Source of the DNA: a virus
Strand: one strand, 5' to 3'
DNA: 64,000 bases
Virus record (IMG/VR): IMGVR_UViG_3300046665_000306
Coordinates: 56,499 to 120,498 of that record
The translations under genes and the position numbers were made by a program. Below the pieces are notes generated by a model. The model was given only the letters and a program-made list of their open reading frames with translations, did not search any database and had not been told where the DNA came from. Shown here piece after piece: positions 56,074 through 63,895 of the stretch; within the stretch, counting starts at the first letter, position 1, and the number at the start of each line of letters is the position of its first letter.

Positions 56074-56693
56074 GTGAGTGCGCCAATTGTGACACGTGCC
56101 CCTTCACTACGCCGGTCGATACACTTCATTACGAGATTCACATCACTGTGGATCACCGTGATACTTTTGTGGACGATTGTTACGCCATCGGTGTACGGCC
56201 TGTCATTATTGATATGGGACATGGCGTCCCGACCCACTCAATGACTACGTCCACGCTTAAAGATTCAAACGACACCATGGCGTTTGTCACGGCACATTCC
56301 ATAGCAAAAGCTTTAGAAGATATTGGTTACGACGTAGAACGTATCAAAATCGAAACGGTTCCATGGCATCCCAAAGCCTCATGCCCGGAGTCGGAACAAT
56401 ATTTCGAAACGCATTTCGCTATCGACAATCCTAGTACGATGGACAATGTTTTAATATTAGGGCTGGCAAGTTTTCTCCACCGCTCCCGAAATGTCCTAAA
56501 GAAGAATGATAAAAACGTTCAGATGTACACTTACAGGAGTAGGGACAAGGCTGAACACTTCCGAACCGTGACAGAGGTAACAGATACTTTGAAATGGTCC
56601 GAAGTGCCTCTGAATAAAGTGATTACAGAATTTGCATTATATGACACAAACGAAAGAATGGATGATCCATGGCTAAAATCCTTATTGCGCTGA
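56070..56693 (+). CDS. Unknown phage protein (207 aa)
   Basis: Start MSECANCDTCPFTTPVDTL: an N-terminal C-x-x-C-x-x-C cluster that may bind metal. Then an EIHITVDHRDTFVDDC segment and RIKIETVPWHPKASCPE. The frame is a clean overlap with lipoprotein 2 (ATGA). Soluble; no enzyme class recognised. Confidence 0.65.
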   Translation: MSECANCDTCPFTTPVDTLHYEIHITVDHRDTFVDDCYAIGVRPVIIDMGHGVPTHSMTTSTLKDSNDTMAFVTAHSIAKALEDIGYDVERIKIETVPWHPKASCPESEQYFETHFAIDNPSTMDNVLILGLASFLHRSRNVLKKNDKNVQMYTYRSRDKAEHFRTVTEVTDTLKWSEVPLNKVITEFALYDTNERMDDPWLKSLLR

Positions 56694-57136
56694 GCTATCC
56701 GCTCTATGCCGTTTACTTCCCCTTCAATCTCTTACTCGTACTGCTCTCCTATATCCTGTCGCCAGTTCTTGCCGCGCTATCTTTTATTTTCGGCCCTAAG
56801 CTTCCCGGTATGCTTCAGTGGTTCGGAACAATTGATGACGATCTAGATGGAGGAATTCACCAACACGTAGGCGGTTATGATCCTGATGCAAAGGGTTTCT
56901 CGTTGTGGTGGCAAAGAACTTGTTGGGTATGTCGTAATCCGGCCCACGGTTGGCAGTCCGTCGTTCTTGGATTTAAAGGTACTAATAAAGGCTTCACTTT
57001 TAAACGCGATATCAATGTCACTTCAAAATACTACCTAAAGCTTTGGCTCGGTTGGAGCGATAGATCGTATGACGGAACTTATTTCCACTACCTGTTCCAG
57101 TCCGGAATTAAAACAAGAAAAGATTACAATGACTGA
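56669..57136 (+). CDS. Membrane-associated protein (DUF7338-like)
   Basis: 155 residues. N-terminal hydrophobic region (about 5-42, LLVLLSYILSPVLAALSF), then WFGTIDDDLDGG and WWQRTCWVCRNPAHGW, the repeated signature of a phage family with DD-x-D-G and W-x-R-T-x-W-x-x-R-N-P. Role unknown. Confidence 0.6.
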   Translation: MAKILIALSYPLYAVYFPFNLLLVLLSYILSPVLAALSFIFGPKLPGMLQWFGTIDDDLDGGIHQHVGGYDPDAKGFSLWWQRTCWVCRNPAHGWQSVVLGFKGTNKGFTFKRDINVTSKYYLKLWLGWSDRSYDGTYFHYLFQSGIKTRKDYND

Positions 57137-57605
57137 ATATCTGTACAATCCTGACATGCCCCTCGTGACGCAGTTTGATTTCCTGAGAGAAAACATTAGA
57201 CCAGAGGCTTATACCGATACCGCAATCGCAGCCGCGATGGAACGTCTCTATGACGCCATTGTTCCAGTGATGCAGGGCTATCGAGACTTGTTGGGCCCAG
57301 ATGATCCCCTTGCGGTCTATCTCAATTATTTCACCCGCACCGCTATTGATATTTTGGAGGATGAAAATGATGAACCCGAACTTTATGCAACAGTACCACT
57401 TGGAAGCATCATTGAAGGGAAATTCACTAAAATCCCTGCTCTGTCTACTGTTCGCATCACTGCTGCCTCCCCTCTTGGTGATGTTGGCATCACTCGTAAT
57501 CTATCAGCATCTCGTGGCTTTGAAACTCGCGTCTTTTGGGACAGCTTGACAGATTACCGCGTCACGGCAGAGAAGGAAGTCGAAAATGGAAACACCTCCG
57601 CCTAG
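57129..57605 (+). CDS. Unknown protein (158 aa)
   Basis: Start MTEYLYNPDMPLVTQFDFL. Helical N-terminal half, beta C-terminal half. Overlaps neighbours. No family. Confidence 0.6.
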   Translation: MTEYLYNPDMPLVTQFDFLRENIRPEAYTDTAIAAAMERLYDAIVPVMQGYRDLLGPDDPLAVYLNYFTRTAIDILEDENDEPELYATVPLGSIIEGKFTKIPALSTVRITAASPLGDVGITRNLSASRGFETRVFWDSLTDYRVTAEKEVENGNTSA

Positions 57606-57765
57606 AACAATTACGCGAGAAAACGCGACAGTATTTCTTATCGAAGATGGTGGATTAACGCTGCCAATCGATGACGGGCTGGATGTGCCGGGATGGGAAT
57701 ATGTAGTGCTCAGAACTGTTGATGGTATGACAGTTAGAATGCCAACCAAGCGTGAGGGATATTGA
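57586..57765 (+). CDS. Unknown small protein (59 aa)
   Basis: METPPPRTITRENATVFLIE; Pro-rich start, then beta strands. 20-nt overlap with the gene before. Confidence 0.6.
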   Translation: METPPPRTITRENATVFLIEDGGLTLPIDDGLDVPGWEYVVLRTVDGMTVRMPTKREGY

Positions 57766-57767
57766 TT

Positions 57768-57965
57768 ATGACAAATGAAGAACGCCGCGCAGCTTATTCT
57801 CAGTTCCGCTTGGATTATAATGATTATCTTAATTCGGAAGTCCCTGTGGATGAGAAGGAAGATTTGTTCGAACCTCCCGTTGGTGTCAACATTATTTGGG
57901 CCAGTGGATCAAGTGATTTTCTCGGACAAGATGATCGAAGGTACTTTACTTTTCTAGGAGATTGA
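57768..57965 (+). CDS. Unknown acidic protein (65 aa)
   Basis: MTNEERRAAYSQFRLDYNDY; acidic. An in-frame TTG 6 nt earlier is possible. Directly before the kinase gene. Confidence 0.55.
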   Translation: MTNEERRAAYSQFRLDYNDYLNSEVPVDEKEDLFEPPVGVNIIWASGSSDFLGQDDRRYFTFLGD

Positions 57966-57966
57966 T

Positions 57967-58482
57967 TTGCCTAAAAATTTTATTATTGTGCTTGTCGGAC
58001 CGCCCTGTACCGGCAAGTCCACGTTCCGCCAAAGACTGAAGCAAGACTTTGAATTCATGCCGATTTCTTCAGACGATTATATCGAGGAAGCGGCACGTCG
58101 CCACAACACGACGTATAGCAAAATCTTTGAACACGCTGTGAGTAATGCTACGAAACAGGCCGAGCTTGATGCTAAATTAGCTTTGGATAGCAGTCTTGAC
58201 GTGGTTTGGGATCAGACTAACTTAACCGAGAAGAAGCGGAAGAAAATCCTTGACAAATTCGATAATTATGTTAAGATATGCGTATATTTCGAGATTGAAG
58301 ACTCTTTCGAATGGATGAAGCGATTGTATCATAGGGCCGGAGCTGAAGGTAAGTACATTCCTTACCATATCATTGATGGTATGAACCGCACCTATCAGCA
58401 TCCGGTTTATTCCGAAGGTTTTGATTACGTCACGGATCGACATGGCTTCAGTAATAATATTGTGAAGGAGTTAATTAAGTAA
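57967..58482 (+). CDS. PseT-like polynucleotide 5'-kinase
   Basis: 171 residues. TTG start with AGGAG. P-loop GPPCTGKST (11-19), SSDDYIEEAARRHNTTY with the substrate Asp, WDQTNLTEKKRKKI and a late YHIIDGMNRTYQHP lid: the kinase half of T4 polynucleotide kinase/phosphatase. It phosphorylates 5'-OH ends. The phosphatase is a separate gene at 51815. Together they make ends the RNA ligases can seal. Confidence 0.85.
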   Translation: MPKNFIIVLVGPPCTGKSTFRQRLKQDFEFMPISSDDYIEEAARRHNTTYSKIFEHAVSNATKQAELDAKLALDSSLDVVWDQTNLTEKKRKKILDKFDNYVKICVYFEIEDSFEWMKRLYHRAGAEGKYIPYHIIDGMNRTYQHPVYSEGFDYVTDRHGFSNNIVKELIK

Positions 58483-59030
58483 TGTCTAATGTTTACTTCA
58501 CCAGTGATACCCATTTTGGTCACGCCCGAATCATCACTATCGGCGCGGGTCGCCCCTTCAAAACCATTCAGGAGCATGACGCTGAACTTATCAAGCGTTG
58601 GAACGCCAAGGTAGGACCGGATGACGTTGTTTTCCACCTCGGAGATTTCAACTACAAATCTTCCGTCGATGCTGATTACTATCTGAAGCAACTCAATGGC
58701 AAAATATTCTTCCTCATCATTGGGAATCACGACGGGCAAAAGACTATCACAGCCGAAGGTTGGGGAGTTACACCGCTTCCGTACCAAGAGCTTGAACTGA
58801 ATGGCACGCTTATCACGCTCTGCCATTATCCAATCGAAGAATGGAACGGTTATTTCAAAGGTTCGTGGATGCTACACGGCCATGTCCACGGCATGACGAA
58901 GACTGTTCCAATCAGGAAGAATAGAGTAGATGTAGGCGTTGATAATTTCAACTTCGCCCCGGCTACTTTCGAAGAAATTCAGGAGTTTAACAGAAAGGCT
59001 TTAGATGCCAAAATACCTGCGACAAGTTAA
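58482..59030 (+). CDS. Metallophosphoesterase
   Basis: 182 residues. DTHFGHARI, LGDFNYK, IGNHDGQK, LCHYPIEEW, HGHVHGM: all five calcineurin-type metal motifs. It belongs to the small 'DTHFGH' group of phage and bacterial phosphodiesterases. One base from the kinase stop, so maybe part of RNA end processing, e.g. a 2',3'-cyclic phosphate remover; this is inference from position. Confidence 0.8.
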   Translation: MSNVYFTSDTHFGHARIITIGAGRPFKTIQEHDAELIKRWNAKVGPDDVVFHLGDFNYKSSVDADYYLKQLNGKIFFLIIGNHDGQKTITAEGWGVTPLPYQELELNGTLITLCHYPIEEWNGYFKGSWMLHGHVHGMTKTVPIRKNRVDVGVDNFNFAPATFEEIQEFNRKALDAKIPATS

Positions 59031-59256
59031 TCAAGGGGTAGAAGCTTTTAAAATTAGAAATGATGGACCTACGCCTGTCCCTGATTGGTTTCCTTCCAAT
59101 TATGAAATAGTCAGAGTTGGCATTGTGTTCGAATCTTCAAAAGGAGATTATAGTCTAGCCCCTTGGGGAAGTTACATAGTGAAATATGAAGGTGAAGATT
59201 TATTAGGAGTAATGAGTGCTCTCACGTTTGAGAACCACTTCACTCTAGTTCCATAA
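59005..59256 (+). CDS. Unknown protein (83 aa)
   Basis: MPKYLRQVNQGVEAFKIRND; beta-rich, resembles small phage proteins of unknown function with PEWF-like turn (VPDWFPSNY). Overlaps the previous gene by 26 nt. Confidence 0.6.
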   Translation: MPKYLRQVNQGVEAFKIRNDGPTPVPDWFPSNYEIVRVGIVFESSKGDYSLAPWGSYIVKYEGEDLLGVMSALTFENHFTLVP

Positions 59257-59293
59257 TTAAATAATAAAAACAAAATAGAATAGGAATGGGCAT

Positions 59294-59794
59294 TTGACCA
59301 CAATCGCATTTCGTGACGGCGTACTAGCATCAGATTCAAAAGTATCTTCAGGTTCTGATGTTTTCGTTGGAGAATTCCAGAAGATTTTTAAATTGATTGT
59401 CGAAGAAGAATTATCTTGGATCGATAGATTAGTTTTTAGGAAAGAGCCGGAACAGGTTGAATATCTGATTGGCGCAGCTGGCACCTTGGAGGATATTCAG
59501 GAGTATATTGGTAATATGTTTATGGGAGGAGAAAGAACCAAAGCAAGTTATGATTGCTCTCTCCTCGCAGTTTGTCAAGATGATGAAGGCGGTTACATCA
59601 TTACTAAATATGACGGCGGGCAAAAAGGTTTTCAACTCTCAGCAAAATACGCTTCTATCGGCTCTGGATACGAAATTGCGCTAGGCGCGATGTATCATGG
59701 CGCGTCGGCGGAAGAAGCTGTCAAAGCGGCAATGTATCACGACAATACAAGCGGCGGCGAGTTGCAAAGAGTGAGCTTCGCTGACGATGAGTGA
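59294..59794 (+). CDS. Proteasome/HslV-like N-terminal-nucleophile protein
   Basis: 166 residues, TTG start with AGGA upstream. MTTIAFRDGVLASDSKVS has the Thr after Met and G-V-x-A-x-D-S strand of HslV and beta proteasome subunits, where Thr 1 is the nucleophile. A Lys corresponding to Lys 33 is plausible (QKIFKL). Central DEGGYIITKYDGG and GSGYEIALGAM match the second beta layer. Peptidase or other amidase; no ATPase cap gene (HslU) nearby, though the ClpB-like protein is in this genome. Confidence 0.65.
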   Translation: MTTIAFRDGVLASDSKVSSGSDVFVGEFQKIFKLIVEEELSWIDRLVFRKEPEQVEYLIGAAGTLEDIQEYIGNMFMGGERTKASYDCSLLAVCQDDEGGYIITKYDGGQKGFQLSAKYASIGSGYEIALGAMYHGASAEEAVKAAMYHDNTSGGELQRVSFADDE

Positions 59795-59966
59795 AGAATT
59801 TAAAAAGGACTTTGGCGAGCTAAATAAATATTTTGAAATGCTGCGCCAAGGCAACGCAATTGCGTCTCGTCTCAATGCTCAAATCATTTCCGAACACAGC
59901 GCAAAAACTTTATTTGTCAAAATGATTGAGAATTTGACCAAGGAAGTTTTGAAAGATAAAAAATGA
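59787..59966 (+). CDS. Unknown helical protein (59 aa)
   Basis: MSEEFKKDFGELNKYFEMLR; all helix, Lys-rich end. Overlaps both neighbours (8 and 4 nt). Confidence 0.6.
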   Translation: MSEEFKKDFGELNKYFEMLRQGNAIASRLNAQIISEHSAKTLFVKMIENLTKEVLKDKK

Positions 59967-60319
59967 ATATAATGATTGACTATGACCTAACCTATACCGC
60001 TGCGATTGAGATGTGGCGCATGGTAGTGCCCATGTTTCTGGATCACGGTCATAAGGTTTTCCTAGTCACGTCGAGAGGGATGGACACGCCGGTTGAACTG
60101 GTTAACGATTTCCTTCCTCTAAATATTCCCATAATTTACTGCAACTACAGGGCTAAGAAGAAGGTCTGCGAAGGGCGCGGTATCAAAATTGATATCTGGA
60201 TCGATGACGATCCTTATTACATCGTACATGGATTTATTGAAGAAGATGATCAAGATATTCAAAACGGACCCGGAGACAGTCACACCGTTCGGCATCTGGT
60301 TGGCAACGGGCCTAAATAA
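59963..60319 (+). CDS. HAD-like hydrolase, short
   Basis: 118 residues. MIDYDLTYTAAI (HAD: D-x-D-x-T), VFLVTSRGMD, IWIDDDPYYIV: first, second and last HAD motifs. Lacks the Lys motif between, or it is within YRAKKKVCEG. Small phosphatase or nucleotidase-like; substrate unknown. Confidence 0.65.
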   Translation: MNIMIDYDLTYTAAIEMWRMVVPMFLDHGHKVFLVTSRGMDTPVELVNDFLPLNIPIIYCNYRAKKKVCEGRGIKIDIWIDDDPYYIVHGFIEEDDQDIQNGPGDSHTVRHLVGNGPK

Positions 60320-60731
60320 AGCAATCAATATTATTTGGCCTTTTGTGCCACGGCACAGATACGAATACCTAGAAGAAAAGTACACTATTAAAAGTTTCGA
60401 ACTTTACGAGACCACCAGAAATTTAGCCGAGTTAGAAGAGTTTCAATTTAATAAGGGTCCGCGTTACGTCCCGTTCCCGGACTACAAATATTCGTTTAGG
60501 CAGCAAGAAATTGCCGACCAACGCCCCATCACTCGCATTAGTTTGAGTGCTGAGCCGCTTCGAAGTTATTATCAGATCGATACCTATCAATTAAGTTTCG
60601 AAGATAGTTCCGAATATATTAAAAATTTATTAGTACGACAATCCGGTGAACTTTTCAGAAAGAAGGGTGAGGCTGATATGCGTAAAGTTATTGAAAGTTT
60701 ATCCCAAAATGACGACAGGAAAATTTATTAA
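60246..60731 (+). CDS. Unknown protein (161 aa)
   Basis: Start MIKIFKTDPETVTPFGIWLA, GAAGAAG upstream. Contains an apolar stretch (about 14-32) that may touch the membrane; the rest polar with Arg/Glu. Overlaps both neighbours. Confidence 0.55.
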   Translation: MIKIFKTDPETVTPFGIWLATGLNKAINIIWPFVPRHRYEYLEEKYTIKSFELYETTRNLAELEEFQFNKGPRYVPFPDYKYSFRQQEIADQRPITRISLSAEPLRSYYQIDTYQLSFEDSSEYIKNLLVRQSGELFRKKGEADMRKVIESLSQNDDRKIY

Positions 60732-61758
60732 ATTCCCTTCTATCGAAGCGTTTTCAAGTGTGAATGCCACGGTCAAGCGTCGATTCGAACTTGACAATCG
60801 ACCAAAGGTGTTGTACCGTGGCAAGGTAAAACTTCATGGCACGAACGCCGGGATCAGAGTCGATCCAGATGGGACAGTGACTTGCTTCAAAAGAACCGGG
60901 GTTTGCAACGTCGAGAACGATAATGCAGGATTCGCTAATTGGGTGGAGACTGTAAAAGATAAACTTATTGTTTATCCTTGGACCTACATCCTTTATGGTG
61001 AATGGGCCGGTCCCGGTATTCAAAAGAAAGTGGCTGTATCTCAAATTGCCAAGAAGACTTTCTTTGTGTTCGCTGCGCATCTTCCTCACGCTGTTATGTT
61101 AGAAGCTCTTCCCGGCGAGCCTAGAATTCCTAGCGGAAGTGACAGAAGTAATTATGTGATGCTGGATAAGAGCGGAATTGATTACGTCTTTAACAAGCAC
61201 AATGTCTTTGAGACAATCCCTTGGGGAACGGAAGAATTTGTCGTAGATTTCAGGCTGCAAAGCTCTATGGAGCGTTTCACCAAGGAAGTGACTTCTTTGG
61301 TCGAAGCTTGTGACAAAGTCGATCCTTACATTAAAGATCGATACGGAATTGAAGGCATTGGTGAGGGTTATGTTTTTGTGCCTCTTGATCCAATTGATTC
61401 TTTAGACTTCGATGTTTACAGCGATTTTCTTTTCAAGGCTAAGGGTGAGAGCCATCACGTCTCTTCCTCTGAGAAGAAGGTTTCGATTCAAATCGATCCA
61501 GCCGTGCTAGAAGGCTCAGCGGCTTTTGCCAAGGAGTTTGTCACTCAAGGCCGTTGCGAACAAGGCGTGACTGAGGCTTGCGGCGGGGAAGCTGTGATGA
61601 AGAATATGGGCGCATTCATGAAGTGGATCGGCCAAGACGTGCAGAAAGAATCTGTGAATGAGTTGGAAGCTTCTGGCCTTGATTGGAAGAACGTTTCTAA
61701 AGCAGTAAATCAACAAGCGAGAGATTGGTATATCCTCGCAACTGAGAGGAATTTGTAA
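60709..61758 (+). CDS. RNA ligase 2 (T4 Rnl2 type)
   Basis: 349 residues (T4 Rnl2 334). Motif I RGKVKLHGTNAGIRV with Lys 41 as AMP acceptor (T4 Lys 35 in KxHGTN); motif III YGEWAG (96-101); motif IV EGYVFV (219-224); motif V LFKAKGE (241-247). C-terminal helical domain about 255-349. Rnl2 seals nicks in double-stranded RNA or RNA/DNA hybrids, leaving this phage with three different RNA ligases. GAAAG upstream of the ATG. Confidence 0.9.
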   Translation: MTTGKFIKFPSIEAFSSVNATVKRRFELDNRPKVLYRGKVKLHGTNAGIRVDPDGTVTCFKRTGVCNVENDNAGFANWVETVKDKLIVYPWTYILYGEWAGPGIQKKVAVSQIAKKTFFVFAAHLPHAVMLEALPGEPRIPSGSDRSNYVMLDKSGIDYVFNKHNVFETIPWGTEEFVVDFRLQSSMERFTKEVTSLVEACDKVDPYIKDRYGIEGIGEGYVFVPLDPIDSLDFDVYSDFLFKAKGESHHVSSSEKKVSIQIDPAVLEGSAAFAKEFVTQGRCEQGVTEACGGEAVMKNMGAFMKWIGQDVQKESVNELEASGLDWKNVSKAVNQQARDWYILATERNL

Positions 61759-62240
61759 TGTCTAACGAGTCTTTTAATGATTACGTAGTTTTCGATCTTG
61801 AATCATTGAGTCAAGTCCACGGAAGCGATTTTTATAACATTTCTTATGACTTAAGCGGGGCAGAAGCTCCTGTGGCTGGCGCTCCGACCACTCCTGATAG
61901 TGGTGAAGTCGTTGTCGGTGATCGATTCTACGACACCCTAGCCGGTGAAATCGAAGTAATTTATGTTTCGGAGTTTGGTCAGATCGTTGCTAAGTTTAGC
62001 GACAACTCTATCTCGCTATTCGAATGCCTAGAAGATATTGAGGATGATGGCTTTGTTAAGGTCTTGGAAACCTCTGGCTTCATCAACGTGATTCGCGACA
62101 CAGATTTCAATGACATTTTCTTTGACGATGGTGTGTATCTAACTCGGGATGCGGCGATTGCTGCATTTGCAGATAACAAGCTTTCGACATGGGAACTGCT
62201 TGACACGACGCCCATTTCTTGGAGCAACAAGAATGACTGA
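61758..62240 (+). CDS. Unknown protein (160 aa)
   Basis: Acidic; Ala/Pro/Thr-rich linker (GAEAPVAGAPTTPDSGE) joins two beta-type parts. Overlaps the ligase stop by one base. Unknown. Confidence 0.65.
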   Translation: MSNESFNDYVVFDLESLSQVHGSDFYNISYDLSGAEAPVAGAPTTPDSGEVVVGDRFYDTLAGEIEVIYVSEFGQIVAKFSDNSISLFECLEDIEDDGFVKVLETSGFINVIRDTDFNDIFFDDGVYLTRDAAIAAFADNKLSTWELLDTTPISWSNKND

Positions 62241-62427
62241 CAAGTCAGAAATTTGGGTCACAAGTGGAACGACTGAAAGTGGCGATCCCATCGCCATTTT
62301 CCTTTGGGACAAAATGCCGTCTCGGAAGGAAGTGAAGAAAGTTTATATGGAACTTTATCCTGACGAGTATGAAGAAGTGGGCCACGTATATTTCAACATA
62401 GAATTAGCAAGTTGGGCAAATAAATGA
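62233..62427 (+). CDS. Unknown small protein (64 aa)
   Basis: MTDKSEIWVTSGTTESGDPI; beta-alpha. Start sits in the end of the previous gene. Confidence 0.6.
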   Translation: MTDKSEIWVTSGTTESGDPIAIFLWDKMPSRKEVKKVYMELYPDEYEEVGHVYFNIELASWANK

Positions 62428-62621
62428 GAAAAGAAGCTAAAGCAGCAGTCCTCAAAGCCGTTACGAAACTCTTGGAAACAGCTACTGATCAACTGGAATA
62501 TGACATTTACGGCGTAGATGATAAAGACTTGATCAACGTGATGAAGACCACGCTTGAGAAGCAGGCCGACGTAAATATCCAGCTGGCAGTTAGTTTTCTC
62601 AACAAGTTGAACGAGTCGTAA
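62424..62621 (+). CDS. Unknown helical protein (65 aa)
   Basis: MRKEAKAAVLKAVTKLLETA; helical, amphipathic. ATGA-type overlap with the gene before. Confidence 0.6.
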   Translation: MRKEAKAAVLKAVTKLLETATDQLEYDIYGVDDKDLINVMKTTLEKQADVNIQLAVSFLNKLNES

Positions 62622-62622
62622 C

Positions 62623-62883
62623 ATGTCAAAGAAAAAGATGGGCTACCATCTCACAGAAATCAAGAAGGGCGAGTTGGGTAAAAGCTCAAAGATTTTAGAG
62701 GAAATTCTTGAGCTTCAGGACGCGGAACAACAGGGCTGTAAGGTTATGGCCCTTGTCGAATTATCTGACATGGTAGGCGCGATTCAGGCTTATCTGGTCA
62801 GCAATTATCCCGATATGAGTCTTGCCGATCTGATGATTATGGCAGGAATTACGAAACGAGCTTTTGACAATGGAAGACGATGA
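62623..62883 (+). CDS. MazG-like all-alpha pyrophosphohydrolase-type protein
   Basis: 86 residues. KSSKILEEILELQDAEQQG then MALVELSDMVGAIQAYL gives the E-x-x-E-x-x-D-A ... E-L-S-D metal-binding pattern of the MazG/dUTPase-like alpha superfamily, which removes pyrophosphate from NTPs. Very short, so a dimeric helical core. Substrate unknown. Confidence 0.5.
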   Translation: MSKKKMGYHLTEIKKGELGKSSKILEEILELQDAEQQGCKVMALVELSDMVGAIQAYLVSNYPDMSLADLMIMAGITKRAFDNGRR

Positions 62884-63073
62884 TTTTGAAAACTCAATGG
62901 CGGAATATGATGAAGGTTACGAGCGCGTAAGATCACTTCTTCTAGAACAGTTGCGCCATCTGGACCAAGAATATAAAATGCGGGCCAGACCAATTATAGA
63001 TAAACTTGCGCAGCTTGAAGCCTATAGGCCTTCGCCATTTTTAAGAGAGTTGTCATGGAAGACGATAACCTAA
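62870..63073 (+). CDS. Unknown acidic/helical protein (67 aa)
   Basis: MEDDDFENSMAEYDEGYERV, then a basic helix (HLDQEYKMRARPIIDK). Overlaps both neighbours. Unknown. Confidence 0.6.
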   Translation: MEDDDFENSMAEYDEGYERVRSLLLEQLRHLDQEYKMRARPIIDKLAQLEAYRPSPFLRELSWKTIT

Positions 63074-63606
63074 TTCGTTACGATCTAATCGCTAAAGCTC
63101 TTGACTTTTATAAAGATAAGGGTTATGTGGAGATATGTGTACCGTGGCACGTCAGGCCAGAAATTTCGGCACTGACTTGCCCTAGCCCCGATAGGGCATA
63201 TCCGTTTGAAGATGGCGTGTTTGTCGGCTCGGCTGAACAATCTATGATCCAAATGGCTGTTGATGGCGAACTGATCGAAGATCAATATTATGTTGCCTGC
63301 TCCCCATGTTTCAGAAATGAGCCGGTTCTCGATGACCTTCATCAAAAATATTTTATGAAGGTCGAATTGTTTCATTTCGGAACCGCCCAAGACCCGTACA
63401 ACAAAATCCGCAGAGATGCGTACAACTTCTTTAAAACTTTAACTAATAAAACTATTTATTGGACGTTCGAAAACGAGACCGAGACAGATACCGACTTCGA
63501 AATAGCTGGCATCGAAATCGGCTCGTACAATTATAGAACTGGCGCTGGAATTACGTGGACCTGTGGTACTGGCCTCGCATTGCCTCGATTTACTAAGGTG
63601 ATGTGA
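63055..63606 (+). CDS. Minimal class II aminoacyl-tRNA synthetase-like core
   Basis: 183 residues. GYVEICVPWHVRPEISALT resembles motif 1 (helix, strand, Pro); CFRNEPVLDDLHQKYFMKVE resembles motif 2 (F-R-x-E ... H ... F); CGTGLALPRFT resembles motif 3 (G-x-G-x-x-x-R). That is the complete class II catalytic layout, with no anticodon-binding domain. Such minimal cores act as synthetase paralogues (amide-forming, tRNA-modifying, or lysyl/peptide activating). Charging of the odd tRNAs is an appealing but unproven idea. Start overlaps the previous gene by 19 nt. Confidence 0.6.
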   Translation: MEDDNLIRYDLIAKALDFYKDKGYVEICVPWHVRPEISALTCPSPDRAYPFEDGVFVGSAEQSMIQMAVDGELIEDQYYVACSPCFRNEPVLDDLHQKYFMKVELFHFGTAQDPYNKIRRDAYNFFKTLTNKTIYWTFENETETDTDFEIAGIEIGSYNYRTGAGITWTCGTGLALPRFTKVM

Positions 63607-63734
63607 TGTTCCAAATTGCTTGGGTAATGTTTGACGGTTCATTTGATATTGCAAACGAATTTGCCTCATTGAGCGAACTACATGAATGGGCCAGAAAATG
63701 GCCATCGTCAGAATATGTTTGGAGACAAATCTGA
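63606..63734 (+). CDS. Micro-protein (42 aa)
   Basis: MFQIAWVMFDGSFDIANEFA; TGATG overlap at both ends. Trp-rich, unknown. Confidence 0.55.
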   Translation: MFQIAWVMFDGSFDIANEFASLSELHEWARKWPSSEYVWRQI

Positions 63735-63895
63735 TGACCATCAAATTATTTGATTATAAGCTTTCTAAATTAACAGAGAAACGAGACGCGGCGATGAGTG
63801 CCGGTGCAACAGCCGTCGCGTTGAGACTGACATACGAAATTCTTGAACTAATTAATAATGAAAAGACTTTAAGAAAATTAGTATATAATGTATAG
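63734..63895 (+). CDS. Unknown helical protein (53 aa)
   Basis: MTIKLFDYKLSKLTEKRDAA; starts in TGATG overlap. Helical, Ala/Leu-rich. Confidence 0.55.
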   Translation: MTIKLFDYKLSKLTEKRDAAMSAGATAVALRLTYEILELINNEKTLRKLVYNV

